NCBI RefSeq assembly: GCF_002797975.1
Contig: NZ_PGET01000001.1
Location: 3,162,001-3,226,000, forward strand
DNA length: 64,000 nt
Direction: 5' to 3'
Source of the DNA: [Clostridium] celerecrescens 18A
GTDB taxonomy: Bacteria; Bacillota; Clostridia; Lachnospirales; Lachnospiraceae
Below are positions 45,040 through 54,874 of this stretch, piece after piece (the stretch's first letter is position 1; every line of letters starts with the position of its first letter). The translations under genes and the position numbers were made by a program. The notes beneath the pieces were generated by a model. It ran no database searches and was not told where the DNA came from. It saw only the letters and a program-made list of their open reading frames with translations.

Positions 45040-45855
45040 TTAACCCTCCAGTTCCTTTAATGCCTGCTGTCTTTCTGCTTCACTTGGTGCCTTACCGTGC
45101 CAGCCTACCTGGTTTTCCATAAAGGAAACGCCTTTTCCTTTTACAGTGTGCGCCAGGATGCATTTTGGCTTTCCTTCCATGGTGCTGATGGAGTATGCTG
45201 CCAGAACTTCTTCCAGATTGTTACCGTCCGGAAGTTCCAGTACATGAAATCCAAAAGCTTTAAATTTGGAAGATAAATCACCGAGGGACATAACCTGTTC
45301 ATTGCTTCCGTCGATCTGAAGACCGTTGTTATCAATGATGATCGTAAGATTGTCCAGATGATAGTTGGCTGCTGCCATGCATGCCTCCCAGACCTGTCCT
45401 TCCTGAAGTTCTCCGTCTCCTAGCAGGGTATATACTTTTGTATCCTTATTCTGAGCCTTTGCCCCAAGTGCCATTCCTACGGCAATGGAGATTCCCTGTC
45501 CCAGAGAGCCGGTGGAAGCATCGATTCCGGGAACCTTTTTTGCATCCGGATGTCCCTGAAGAATGCTGTGGAGCTGACGGAAGTTCTTGAACTCTGCTTT
45601 GTCAAAAAAGTCCATCTCACCTAATACCGCATAATAGCAGGGAGCTGCATGTCCCTTGCTCAGTACAAAGCGGTCCCGGTCCTCATTGTCCGGATCCTTT
45701 GGATCTACCCGCATCTGTGTATAAAACAGTGCTGCCATCAGCTCTACCGCTGATAAAGAACCGCCTGGATGGCCGCTGGCCGCATCAGCTGTCATATTAA
45801 TAATATCCTTTCGGATATCCCTGCATTTCCCTTTTAATTCCACAATATCCATCAT
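45040..45855 (-). CDS. Transketolase, N-terminal subunit
   Basis: 271 aa. TPP diphosphate and Mg binding motif GDGELQEGQVWEA followed by IIDNNG (about 148-180), and the family start DIINMTADAASGHPGGSLSA. It needs the C-terminal subunit encoded directly downstream. Split transketolases are common in Firmicutes, often for special pentose or sulfosugar routes. Confidence 0.93.
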   Translation of the reverse strand: MMDIVELKGKCRDIRKDIINMTADAASGHPGGSLSAVELMAALFYTQMRVDPKDPDNEDRDRFVLSKGHAAPCYYAVLGEMDFFDKAEFKNFRQLHSILQGHPDAKKVPGIDASTGSLGQGISIAVGMALGAKAQNKDTKVYTLLGDGELQEGQVWEACMAAANYHLDNLTIIIDNNGLQIDGSNEQVMSLGDLSSKFKAFGFHVLELPDGNNLEEVLAAYSISTMEGKPKCILAHTVKGKGVSFMENQVGWHGKAPSEAERQQALKELEG

Positions 45856-45886
45856 GTTCTTATGCCTCCGTCTAAATTATGTAATA

Positions 45887-46894
45887 TTACTTTTTGAGGG
45901 AACCTCTCTTTTTTAAGTAATCCACGTATACCGCTCCAAGGATTACGCATCCCTTTACTACAAACTGCCAGTAGCTGCTTATCTTTAGTAAGTTCATACC
46001 ATTATTAAGAACACCGATGATCAACACACCGATCACGGTTCCGCCCATTGTACCGATACCACCGTTAAAGCTGGTGCCGCCAAGTACGGAAGCTGCGATT
46101 GCATCACGTTCAAAGCCTTCTCCTACGGATGGCTGACCGGAATACAGTCTTGCTGCCAGAACCACACCGGCTAAGGCTGCCATCACACCACTGATGATAA
46201 ATACCCTTACCTGAATCCATCTGGTATCAACACCTGCGTACTTGGCTGCTTCCTTGTTTCCGCCGGTGGCATAGACATGACGTCCAAAGGAGGTACGGTT
46301 CATAATAAAATAAAGAATTACAAATGCAACGATTACAAATACAACCGGAATGGGAATTCCAAGGAAGCTTCCTACTCCCATGTTGTTGAATGTTTCGTTA
46401 TTGGACTGTGCGGGCTGACCGCCTGTTAATATGTAGCTGACACCTCGTACGATAATCTGCATGGATAAGGTTACGATAAATGGCGGCAAAGTTGTGTGGG
46501 AAATAACATAACCATTGAAAAGGCCGATGACCGCACCAAATAATAAGGGGATCAGAAAGCAAAGGATTACCGGAAGTCCCGCATTCCCGCAGCGTACGGC
46601 GATAACACCGGCAGCCGCTACAACGGAACCAACGGATAAGTCAATGCCGCCGCAGATCAGCACGCATGTGATACCGAATGCTATAAAACCATTGACACAT
46701 ACCTGACGCAATACGCTGAGCAGGTTATTTTTTACAAGAAAGGTATCGGTTGTAATCGATAAAATAATACACAGGAATACCAACGCGATCATGGCCGCCA
46801 TGTTGCGTTTCAGCCAGATCATAAAGGGATTGGTGTTCCAGAGGCTTGGTGCTTGTATCTCAGATGTCTCTGATTGGTTCTTCTTGCTTAACAT
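45887..46894 (-). CDS. CUT2 sugar ABC permease (RbsC-like)
   Basis: 335 aa. About eight to ten membrane helices and the family signature GGIDLSVGSVVAAAGVIAV near residue 85, then GVDTRWIQVRVFIISGVMAA. It overlaps the ATPase gene by 7 bp. The sugar is unknown. Confidence 0.93.
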   Translation of the reverse strand: MLSKKNQSETSEIQAPSLWNTNPFMIWLKRNMAAMIALVFLCIILSITTDTFLVKNNLLSVLRQVCVNGFIAFGITCVLICGGIDLSVGSVVAAAGVIAVRCGNAGLPVILCFLIPLLFGAVIGLFNGYVISHTTLPPFIVTLSMQIIVRGVSYILTGGQPAQSNNETFNNMGVGSFLGIPIPVVFVIVAFVILYFIMNRTSFGRHVYATGGNKEAAKYAGVDTRWIQVRVFIISGVMAALAGVVLAARLYSGQPSVGEGFERDAIAASVLGGTSFNGGIGTMGGTVIGVLIIGVLNNGMNLLKISSYWQFVVKGCVILGAVYVDYLKKRGSLKK

Positions 46895-48396
46895 GTTGTA
46901 TGTTCTCCTCCCACTGCAAATGACATGATCGTTTCCTGTGTAGCTTCCGTCTCCTGCTGGTCTAAGATTCCGGCCAGATGTCCTTCCCTCATGATAGCAA
47001 CCCGGCTGGAGTTATTAATGATCTCCGGAAGTTCGGAAGAGATCATGATAATGGAAACTCCTTCACTGGCCAGGCTGTGCATCAGCTTATATATTTCTGC
47101 CTTTGCGCCTACATCGATCCCTCGGGTCGGCTCGTCCAGAATAAGTACTTTCGGCTTTGCTGCCAGCCATTTGGATATAACGATCTTTTGCTGGTTACCG
47201 CCGGAAAGCTCTCCTGCCGTCTGTTCCACGGAGGCCATCTTAATAGAAAGCTTCTGCTTGAACTCATCTACAATATTCGATTCCTTTTTCTTGTCCACTC
47301 GTAGCTGATGTATAAATTCAGAAAGCACCTGGAATGTCAGATTGGTTGCAATGCTATGGCTAAGGAAAAGCCCCTGCTCCTTACGCTCTTCCGGCACCAG
47401 TGCGATGCCTGCTTTCATTGCATCCCTGGGTTTACTGATGGTAAGCTTTTTCCCTTCCAGCCAGATTTCTCCTGACTGAATGCTGTCAATGCCGAATAAC
47501 GCCAGTGCCAGCTCGGTACGCCCCGCTCCTACCAATCCTGAGAATCCAAGTATTTCCCCTTTTCTCAATGTAAAACTGATATCAAATACCTTATCTGTTG
47601 TTAAATGTTTCACTTCCATGATGACGTCCCCGCCGATGACACGTTTGTTTCCATACATGTTGTTAAATTCACGGCCTACCATCATGCTGATTAATTCATT
47701 TTCTGTAGTTTCTTTTGTATCTCTGGTTCCTATAAACTTACCGTCACGGAGTACCGTTACCGAATCACAGACCTTAAAGGTCTCTTCCATACGATGAGAG
47801 ATGTAGATCATCGCTACTCCGGCTTTTTTTAAATGGTCGATCTGTGCAAACAGATTGTCTGTTTCGCTTTTTGACAAGGATGCTGTGGGTTCGTCCAGAA
47901 TCAGGATTTTTGCCCCTTCATTTACTGCTCTTGCAATTTCTATCATCTGCTGCTGTGCTACGGATAACCCCCGAATCAGCATCCCAGCATCCAGATCCAG
48001 TCCCAGCGCATCAAGAGCCTTCTGCGCCTCATGTTTCATTTTCCGGTAATCCACCAGCTTCAAATGGTTTTTGGGTTCCCGGCCAAGAAAAATATTTTCT
48101 GCAATTGTCATCTCAGGTATGTTGGTGATTTCCTGATGGATAAAGCTGACACCATACTTGCGGGCATCGTCTACGGTCTTTATGGAAGCTTCCTTCCCGT
48201 CCATGTAGATGATGCCCGAATCAGCACTGAAAATTCCGCCAAGTATTTTCATCAAGGTGGACTTTCCTGCGCCATTCTCTCCCATAAGAGCCCGGACTTC
48301 TCCGGGCTTTATGGAAATACTGACTCCGTCAAGTACTACATTGCGACCAAACGCTTTGGTAATATCTTTCATTTCAAAAACATATTCATTTGACAT
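46888..48396 (-). CDS. CUT2 sugar ABC ATPase with two cassettes (RbsA-like)
   Basis: 502 aa from the ATG at 48396 (AGGAGTG before it; the longer frame has no ribosome site). First cassette: GENGAGKST, LSVAQQQ and LILDEPTASL. Second: degenerate Walker A VGAGRTEL, signature LSGGNQQK and LILDEPTRGIDVGAK, as is normal for this family. Confidence 0.93.
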   Translation of the reverse strand: MSNEYVFEMKDITKAFGRNVVLDGVSISIKPGEVRALMGENGAGKSTLMKILGGIFSADSGIIYMDGKEASIKTVDDARKYGVSFIHQEITNIPEMTIAENIFLGREPKNHLKLVDYRKMKHEAQKALDALGLDLDAGMLIRGLSVAQQQMIEIARAVNEGAKILILDEPTASLSKSETDNLFAQIDHLKKAGVAMIYISHRMEETFKVCDSVTVLRDGKFIGTRDTKETTENELISMMVGREFNNMYGNKRVIGGDVIMEVKHLTTDKVFDISFTLRKGEILGFSGLVGAGRTELALALFGIDSIQSGEIWLEGKKLTISKPRDAMKAGIALVPEERKEQGLFLSHSIATNLTFQVLSEFIHQLRVDKKKESNIVDEFKQKLSIKMASVEQTAGELSGGNQQKIVISKWLAAKPKVLILDEPTRGIDVGAKAEIYKLMHSLASEGVSIIMISSELPEIINNSSRVAIMREGHLAGILDQQETEATQETIMSFAVGGEHTTC

Positions 48397-48448
48397 GTTT
48401 TTAACACTCCTGTTCTGCATTCTTCGCTACGGGTCAACACTTTACGGA

Positions 48449-49438
48449 TTACTGATCTACGTTCTCTCCTGTAATAATAGACATTGGTACAACTACCTTC
48501 TCTTCAATGGTCTGTCCGGACAGAAGACGGTAAGCTGTTTCGATACAGGTTGTACCGATTCCTGCCGGATCCTGTGCTGCAGATGCTACCATTTCACCGG
48601 CACGGATAAAGCCTTTTCCTTCATCAGAACCGTCTACGGAAACAACCTTGGTTGCATCTAAGCGGCCTGCTTCTTTAAGAGCTGCGATGGCACCGCGTGC
48701 TGTCGGATCATTGATGGTGAATACACCGTCGATAACTGGGTTTGCGTTGATAAAGTCTACCATGATCGGCTGAGAATAATCGGACTTTGGCTTCTCAACG
48801 TCTTTGGTCTGAATGATTTCAATGTCTGGATACTTCTTTAATTCTTCTTCAAAACCGAACTGACGATCGTAGCAAACTTCTGTGGTACTATATGTAATTT
48901 CTACTACTTTTCCTTTACCGCCTAAAGAGTCTGCCAGAGCCTGTGCACACAGTTTTCCGGCTTCTTTATTATCAGAAACAACCGTACACTGAACCAGTTC
49001 CGGGTTCTTTACTGAGGTATTAAATGCAATGACAGGTATGTCAGCTTCCTTGCATGCTTCAAGGGTAGCACGTACTCCTTCAGAGTTGATCGCGGAAATA
49101 CAGATAACGTCACAGCCCTGGTTGATCATATCTGCTACGTCATTCATCTGCTTATTCTGGTCACCGCCGGCATCCTGAATGATCAGTTCATCCTTTGATC
49201 CGCTAAGAGCTGCCTGCATGGCATCCTTGATCTGGATAAAGAACACATTGGTTAAATCCGGTGCAGATACACCGATCTTAATGGGCTCTCTGGTTTCCTC
49301 TGCTTTCGCTGCGGTTGTTTCTGAACCTGAGCTTGCTGCTGTTGTTTCCGTTACATTGCTTTCCTTTGCAGTGGAACCGCAAGCGCTTAAAGATAAGGCC
49401 ATCATGGCTGATAATACAATTGCAGTAACTTTTCTCAT
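48449..49438 (-). CDS. CUT2 sugar-binding lipoprotein (RbsB-like)
   Basis: 329 aa. Signal with lipobox LSACG, a Thr/Ala/Glu-rich linker, then the type I periplasmic-binding fold (IKIGVSAPDLTNVFFIQIKD, QGCDVICISAINSEG and VFTINDPTARGAI). First gene of the eight-gene operon. It should bind a free pentose, hexose or related polyol; residues do not settle which. Confidence 0.92.
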   Translation of the reverse strand: MRKVTAIVLSAMMALSLSACGSTAKESNVTETTAASSGSETTAAKAEETREPIKIGVSAPDLTNVFFIQIKDAMQAALSGSKDELIIQDAGGDQNKQMNDVADMINQGCDVICISAINSEGVRATLEACKEADIPVIAFNTSVKNPELVQCTVVSDNKEAGKLCAQALADSLGGKGKVVEITYSTTEVCYDRQFGFEEELKKYPDIEIIQTKDVEKPKSDYSQPIMVDFINANPVIDGVFTINDPTARGAIAALKEAGRLDATKVVSVDGSDEGKGFIRAGEMVASAAQDPAGIGTTCIETAYRLLSGQTIEEKVVVPMSIITGENVDQ

Positions 49439-49534
49439 AATAATCCACCTCTCAACATTTTTTCATTCTTTTGTAGCATACTTTGATTTGTTTTTGTTTT
49501 TATACCCTAGTTTTTGTTACAAATGTTTAAACCA

Positions 49535-49681
49535 TTGTATGATATCATTCTCTATTGCGTTCCCGGGTTTGCATTTTTGTCTGCTGTCATACAATATCGC
49601 AACTAAATAATACATTTTTTATTGAATTTTGTCAATAGTATTTTTAAAATTATGCAAAACTAACAAAGGTCTGTCATACAT
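49535..49681. promoter_or_regulatory. Promoter of the split-transketolase operon with GntR operator candidates
   Basis: On the minus strand consensus TTGACA (49630-49635), 17 bp, TATTAT (49607-49612). Three copies of a TTGTATGACA-like site lie around it: TGTCATACAA at 49585-49594 just after the transcription start, TGTCATACAT at 49672-49681 upstream, and TTGTATGATA at 49535-49544 in the leader. The same sequence occurs twice at the promoter of the neighbouring GntR gene. Confidence 0.65.
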
Positions 49682-49699
49682 TTCCCCACTCAGATTGTA

Positions 49700-49837
49700 T
49701 TACATCTTTACCATATTCTGGTATTTCTCCCCTTCGGCCAGGATTTGGTATATATTTTCCTTCCCGAATCTTCTTATTATTTCGCTCTGGTTCTCTTTTA
49801 GGCAGGGTAGAAGTTCATCTATTAAAGTTATCTTTCC
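49700..49837 (-). pseudogene. Possible gene remnant, 45 codons
   Basis: On the minus strand a 45-codon open stretch reads as ordinary protein (for example IDELLPCLKENQSEIIRRFG and later YQILAEGEKYQNMV) and ends in TAA. It has no start codon or ribosome site, and a stop lies two codons upstream. It may be the tail of a lost gene; chance cannot be excluded. The rest of 49682-49912 shows nothing else. Confidence 0.22.
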
Positions 49838-49912
49838 GTAAAATCAATTCCGGTGGTTCAAATTAAAAAAAATCAGCATTTTACCCAGTTTTGATGCGAT
49901 ACCAGATTTACA

Positions 49913-49957
49913 TAAAAAAGAGCAGCTGAACGATCTTATTCCATTCGTTCTGCTGCT
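49913..49957 (-). terminator. Intrinsic terminator of the GntR gene
   Basis: AGCAGC-AGAACGA pairs with TCGTTCAGCTGCT (49921-49957), followed on the minus strand by a T-run at 49913-49919. Confidence 0.75.
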
Positions 49958-49971
49958 GCTTTTTCTACCTC

Positions 49972-50667
49972 TTATCGCTTAATAATGACATTCAAATCCG
50001 TGTTGATCAGGGAGATATGCCTCTTTGCATAAAGCTCCGATACCTCTTCGTCCCGCGCTTTTAAAGCTTCTACTATATTATGATGGGCTTTTATGGCATT
50101 CTGGGCATTTTGCGGTACCTGGAATGTCTTTAACCGGAAATCCCGGATGCACTCGTCAATCTTTCTGCTCATAAAAATCAGCATCTTATTTTTGCTGGCT
50201 TCCACGATCTGCCGGTGCAGCTTCTCATCATATTTTGCCATCCCGGCAATGTCCTCTTCCTCTACTGCACGGATAAACCGGAAATGGATCCGTTCAATCT
50301 GCTCAAGCTCCGCATCAGTGGCCCGCTTCGCTACGATCCTTGCACATAAGGGTTCCACGGCACTTCGGACTTCGATATAATCCTTTAATTCCACTTCATT
50401 TTTAAGGAACCATTCTGCCAGCTCTTCCTGACCCAGCTCTTTTTTACTGACCAGAAATGCTCCTCGTCCAGGTTTGATCTCCACCAGGCCACGGGCCTCT
50501 AGAATACGGAAAGCTTCTCTGACTGTACCACGCCCCACCGTCAGCTTCTCACACCATTCTTTTTCCGTAGGCAATTTTTGCCCGACTTCTATTCCGTCTG
50601 CTGCAGCAAATTCCTTCATACTGTTTACCACCTGCTGCACGATCGGAATTCTAGAAACCTCTTCCAT
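49972..50667 (-). CDS. GntR/FadR-family regulator
   Basis: 231 aa. N-terminal winged helix of GntR type (LPTEKEWCEKLTVGRGTVRE, then LEARGLVEIKPGRGAFLVS) and a C-terminal all-helical FCD ligand domain (RSAVEPLCARIVAKRATDAE, HRQIVEASKN and HHNIVEALKARD). FCD regulators usually bind small carboxylates or sugar acids and repress catabolic genes. The operator-like repeats at its own promoter and at the downstream transketolase operon make it the likely repressor of both. Confidence 0.9.
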   Translation of the reverse strand: MEEVSRIPIVQQVVNSMKEFAAADGIEVGQKLPTEKEWCEKLTVGRGTVREAFRILEARGLVEIKPGRGAFLVSKKELGQEELAEWFLKNEVELKDYIEVRSAVEPLCARIVAKRATDAELEQIERIHFRFIRAVEEEDIAGMAKYDEKLHRQIVEASKNKMLIFMSRKIDECIRDFRLKTFQVPQNAQNAIKAHHNIVEALKARDEEVSELYAKRHISLINTDLNVIIKR

Positions 50668-50718
50668 TTATTCACACTCCCTCTTCTTCAAATTCATCTT
50701 TCGTCTAATATTCCATGA

Positions 50719-50758
50719 TGTCATACAATCATTGTATCACATTTGAAAAAAACTGCAA
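50719..50758 (-). promoter_or_regulatory. GntR promoter with overlapping palindromic operator
   Basis: On the minus strand TTGCAG (50753-50758), 16 bp, TACAAT (50731-50736) with TG before it. The palindrome ATACAAT-C-ATTGTAT (50723-50737), part of TGTCATACAA and TTGTATCACA, covers the -10 box, as expected for autorepression. Nothing else was seen in 50759-50879 except a weak hairpin with T-run after the GH38 gene. Confidence 0.65.
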
Positions 50759-50879
50759 ACATAAACATTATTTTTTCTATTTTTTTCATACCCATCAGAC
50801 AATCCAGTGGAGTGAATCTATTAAAAAAGGCCAAAGCAGAGACTTAAAAAAGCCTGCTGCTTCAGCCTGTAAAATAGGA

Positions 50880-53800
50880 TTACCGGAACGTAACCTTCCA
50901 TGTTTTGATCTCATAAGGATGAATTGCAAAAGAAGCGGTTCTGTCCTGATAGGATACCTCTGCCTCTTCCTCTTCCAGCATGTTGCATTCCATGATTCTC
51001 TGAATGTCCATTCCAAAGGTCATATTCCCGATGGTCCGTCTGTTGTTTGTCTCATAAAAGCGAAGGATGAGTTCATTCCCCTTTTGTGACTGCTTCACAA
51101 CCTCAATGACAACGTTATCGGCATCCGCTTTTACCAGAGAAAATGCTCCGGGCAGCTGTCCTCCATCTTTCTCTTTTACAAGAGCTGTCATTGGATTATT
51201 CATGGCATAAGCCTTTTGTATTGTTTTTGCCGTTTTCCAGTCGCCCTTGTGAGGGTAGATGGAAAATACAAAGCTATGGTGTTCTTTATCTGCATCCGGG
51301 TTTGGATAAGTTGCCGATTTTAACATAGAGATTCCGATCTCACCGTCATGGACGTGACATCCGTACTTGCAGTCATTGATCATGCTGACTCCATAATCAT
51401 CCTCTGAAACATCGATCCACTTATGCATGCATACCTCAAATTTTGCATAATCCCACATGGTATTGTAATGAGTCTTCCTTTTTACATTACCATACTGAAT
51501 CTCAAAAGTAGCTTCGTCCGTATGAATATCAACCGGGAGAATTGACTTTAAGAAGATATGGTTCTCCTTCCAGTCGATCTCATTGCGAATAATAATTTCC
51601 GGACTGTTGTATAACAGGGAGATGTACTGTTCAATGACAGAGTCCAGATATCTTCTCTTTACACAAATTGTAGCGCGGACCGGGCCGTTTTCCACAAGTT
51701 CCATGCTGTTTACGTCTGTAATCTCCCAGGACTTTTCTACATAATAGTTGTTTACATCCCAGGCATCATAGTTGTGGGGTCTGTCTTCATAGGTCATCAG
51801 TACGTTGGCATGCCTGTTTTCTTTCAGCACTTCCCGTTCATTCTGCTTATCATAAATCGAAGAAATCTGCCCGTTTTCATGGAAGGTCACGGAGATAAAT
51901 TCATTCTCCAGATGCCTCTCATCCGCTCTTAAGCCGGTATCACAGCTTCCTTCCCGCAGTTCAAAGGTCTTATAGCCCTTAGAAGGAACCTTGGAAGCAC
52001 AAAACAGCCAGGAGCCATCGCCTGCCTTCTGCGCAGGAAACAGGATCTCTCCATCCATTACCCCTAAGTTCACCATATATTCCGGAGCTTGAAAGGATAC
52101 GGCTCCCTCCCCTTCAAAACTGTTAGGATTAAATACCACCAGATTATCCTTGTGGCCAGACACACCCTCTAAAACATTGGAAAGGGCATGATCCACAAGC
52201 TCCCTTCCGGATTTCCCTATTGCTTCATATTCCTTTTTGGAATCCTCATATACCTCTTTAATGGAAGATCCGGGAAGGATATCATGGAACTGGTTTCTTA
52301 AGATCACTTCCCATGCATCCTCAATGGTCTCCCTGGGATAAGGATTCTGGTTTAATACTCCATCTAACATAGAGTAAAATTCTGCATTTTCAAATAAAAA
52401 TTCTGATTTCCGGTTGAACTTTTTATTTCTTGCCATAGAGGTATAGGTGCCCCTGTGATATTCCAAGTATAATTCTCCGACCCAGGAAGGCAGATATTTT
52501 TTTCCTCTTACTTCTTTATCCAGCTTTTCAAAAAATGCCTTAGACGTACTCATCACAGTCTTTGGACAGCCTGGTATGCCCGTTTCAATTCTCCGCTGGT
52601 TTTCCAGCATATCTTTGGTAGGGCCGCCGCCGCCGTCTCCGTAGCCAAAGGACATTAAAATCTCATCATTTAGATATTTCTGGCTGTATCTGGCCCAGGC
52701 TCCTTTTACCTGGGAAGGATTTATGTATGCGTTATAGGTAGTGAAATGCTCGGTTTCTGTTCCGCCTTCCTCAGCTGCCTTATGATAGTCACGGCTTGGG
52801 CTGAAGTGGGTTAAAATCCTGGTTCCGTCAATTCCTTCCCACTCAAAGGTGTCATAGGGCATTTTATTGAATTCATTCCAGCTGATTTTCGTAGTCATAA
52901 AATATTTGATGCCGCATTTTTTCATGATCTGAGGAAGGGCGGCGGAATATCCGAACACATCGGGAAGCCATAAAATCTCATTGTCCTTCCCGAATTCTTC
53001 CCTGAAAAATTCCTTTCCATGAAGGAACTGGCGAACAAGGGACTCCCCGGAGGAGAGATTGCAGTCTGCTTCCACAAACATGCCGCCTTCTGTCTCCCAT
53101 CTTCCTTCTGCAACACGTTTTTGTATCTCTTCATAAACCTCGGGAGCATGCTTCTTAACATATTTATAAAGCTGGGGCTGGCTTGACATAAAGATGTATT
53201 CCGGATACTGTTTCATCAGCTCCAGCACCGTGGAAAAGCTTCTTACCGCCTTATCCTCCGTAACCGCAAGGGTCCACAACCAGGCTACGTCAATGTGGGT
53301 ATGGCCCACGCAGTAAACCGTTTCTTTGCTGTTTCCGCTATATTTATTATAAAATTCTTCCCTCATGTATTGCCGGGCTTTTTTCAGGCTTTCATAATAT
53401 TCTTCCGAATATTCCTTTCTTAAGTCCAGAAGATTTAAGGATTCATTCACTGCATGAATGATGGAGAGATAAGCACTGTCACTGTCAGGAAGAAGCCTGG
53501 CGACCTGATAAGGAACAGAAATATCATAATAATACTGCTCTGTTTCCCTGTCTAACACCTTTATCCTGGAATCCATGACAAGCTTAAAATTCTGATCCCC
53601 GGTAAATGCGGATAAAACGATTCGAAACGTCTCACCTGGTTCTGCCTTTTCCGTCAGCAGTACCTCCCTGTGATTGACGTCAAGCCCCTGCCGCCTGAAA
53701 CCATTGACATAAATGGTAAACTGGGGATTAGTGGCATCCCACAGCCCTTCTCTTCCGGTTTTTAACTCGTACACCACCCATTGATCCTTAAAATCCTTGG

Positions 53801-54020
53801 GAATGGTAATGACTGTTTCAAACCAGAAATATTCCCTGTGGCCACCCCACAGTTCTGCACTAGTAAGTTCCTCCCAGTCATCGGTACGAAGGTCCTGGAC
53901 ATTTAAAAAGCGTTCTCCGGATTTTAACATCCGGTAACTGGTGACAGGAACTTCTTTCGCATAGATAAGCTCCTTAAGATCTTCCACCAGTTTTCCAATC
54001 CGTTCTTTGATCAGTATCAT
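50880..54020 (-). CDS. GH38 alpha-mannosidase
   Basis: 1046 aa from the ATG at 54020 (AAGGAGGAG before it). The zinc site is in GHTHIDVAWLW (about residue 245), the nucleophile Asp in WLPDVFGYSAALPQI (about 355), and later zinc and substrate residues in FGYGDGGGG. The N-terminal 220 residues and C-terminal beta domains match the bacterial GH38 form. No signal peptide, so it cleaves imported alpha-mannosides, such as N-glycan or fungal mannan fragments, in the cytoplasm. It is the last gene of a CUT1 transporter operon. Confidence 0.93.
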   Translation of the reverse strand: MILIKERIGKLVEDLKELIYAKEVPVTSYRMLKSGERFLNVQDLRTDDWEELTSAELWGGHREYFWFETVITIPKDFKDQWVVYELKTGREGLWDATNPQFTIYVNGFRRQGLDVNHREVLLTEKAEPGETFRIVLSAFTGDQNFKLVMDSRIKVLDRETEQYYYDISVPYQVARLLPDSDSAYLSIIHAVNESLNLLDLRKEYSEEYYESLKKARQYMREEFYNKYSGNSKETVYCVGHTHIDVAWLWTLAVTEDKAVRSFSTVLELMKQYPEYIFMSSQPQLYKYVKKHAPEVYEEIQKRVAEGRWETEGGMFVEADCNLSSGESLVRQFLHGKEFFREEFGKDNEILWLPDVFGYSAALPQIMKKCGIKYFMTTKISWNEFNKMPYDTFEWEGIDGTRILTHFSPSRDYHKAAEEGGTETEHFTTYNAYINPSQVKGAWARYSQKYLNDEILMSFGYGDGGGGPTKDMLENQRRIETGIPGCPKTVMSTSKAFFEKLDKEVRGKKYLPSWVGELYLEYHRGTYTSMARNKKFNRKSEFLFENAEFYSMLDGVLNQNPYPRETIEDAWEVILRNQFHDILPGSSIKEVYEDSKKEYEAIGKSGRELVDHALSNVLEGVSGHKDNLVVFNPNSFEGEGAVSFQAPEYMVNLGVMDGEILFPAQKAGDGSWLFCASKVPSKGYKTFELREGSCDTGLRADERHLENEFISVTFHENGQISSIYDKQNEREVLKENRHANVLMTYEDRPHNYDAWDVNNYYVEKSWEITDVNSMELVENGPVRATICVKRRYLDSVIEQYISLLYNSPEIIIRNEIDWKENHIFLKSILPVDIHTDEATFEIQYGNVKRKTHYNTMWDYAKFEVCMHKWIDVSEDDYGVSMINDCKYGCHVHDGEIGISMLKSATYPNPDADKEHHSFVFSIYPHKGDWKTAKTIQKAYAMNNPMTALVKEKDGGQLPGAFSLVKADADNVVIEVVKQSQKGNELILRFYETNNRRTIGNMTFGMDIQRIMECNMLEEEEAEVSYQDRTASFAIHPYEIKTWKVTFR

Positions 54021-54040
54021 TGTAATCTCCTCCTTATGCA

Positions 54041-54862
54041 TCAGCCTTTGGCTGCGCCGGCCATATTAAAGCCCTTTGACATATAATTTTGTGACAAAAT
54101 ATAAAGGAATATAGAAGGAATGGCATAGACGGCCGAGTATGCGGCCAACTGTCCATATATTATCATACCATGCTGTCCGAAAAATTGATATAGGGTTACA
54201 GATGCCGGTAATTTATTTAGAGTCTGCAATAGGATATAGGGTATAAAAAAGTTGCCCCAGCTCCCTGAAAAGGTAAAGATGAAAACTACGCAAATCCCCG
54301 GAAACATTAAGGGAGCGATGATTTTTTGTATGCTTGCCAATGTGGACGCGCCGTCTACCCAGGCCGCCTCCTCCAGTTCTATGGGGACATTGTCCATAAA
54401 ATTTTTCATGAGCCAGATTCCATAAGGCATGGAGGTTGCTGTCAAAAATAAAATAAGGCCCAATGTCTTGTCATACAGGCCAATGGTCAGGAACATCTTA
54501 TACACCGGGACCATGACTGCCGTTATGGGAAGGGAGGTCATAAATAAAATCGTATATAAAAATATACTTTTATAACGAAGTTCATATCTTGACAGGGGAT
54601 AGGCTGCCAGGCCTGCAAATAACACCACCAGGACCGACTGTCCAAAAGAAATGAGCAGTCCATTGGCAAATGCCCTCTGATTGGTCTGACTGGACAGGAT
54701 CACCTTGTAATTATCAAGGGTCCACTGAGTGGGCACCTTCACCGCCTGAGAAGCGTTGCCGTCAAAGGAGGCCAGCACGATCCAAAGCAGGGGAAGGACA
54801 AATATAACTGCTAATAAGGTCAGCACCCCATAGGGCACCGTTTTTCTTAATTTCCAATACAT
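54041..54862 (-). CDS. CUT1 sugar ABC permease (MalG type)
   Basis: 273 aa, six helices, coupling loop EEAAWVDGASTLASIQKIIAP at about residues 160-180 with the C-terminal NYMSKGFNMAGAAKG. It lies between the other permease and the mannosidase. No ATPase gene in this operon either. Confidence 0.92.
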   Translation of the reverse strand: MYWKLRKTVPYGVLTLLAVIFVLPLLWIVLASFDGNASQAVKVPTQWTLDNYKVILSSQTNQRAFANGLLISFGQSVLVVLFAGLAAYPLSRYELRYKSIFLYTILFMTSLPITAVMVPVYKMFLTIGLYDKTLGLILFLTATSMPYGIWLMKNFMDNVPIELEEAAWVDGASTLASIQKIIAPLMFPGICVVFIFTFSGSWGNFFIPYILLQTLNKLPASVTLYQFFGQHGMIIYGQLAAYSAVYAIPSIFLYILSQNYMSKGFNMAGAAKG

Positions 54863-54874
54863 GAAGCACCTCCT

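Noticed and set aside
49629..49841. Plus-strand 70-residue open frame
   Set aside because: It overlaps the operon promoter and operators, has no ribosome site and an AT-rich hydrophobic composition expected by chance.
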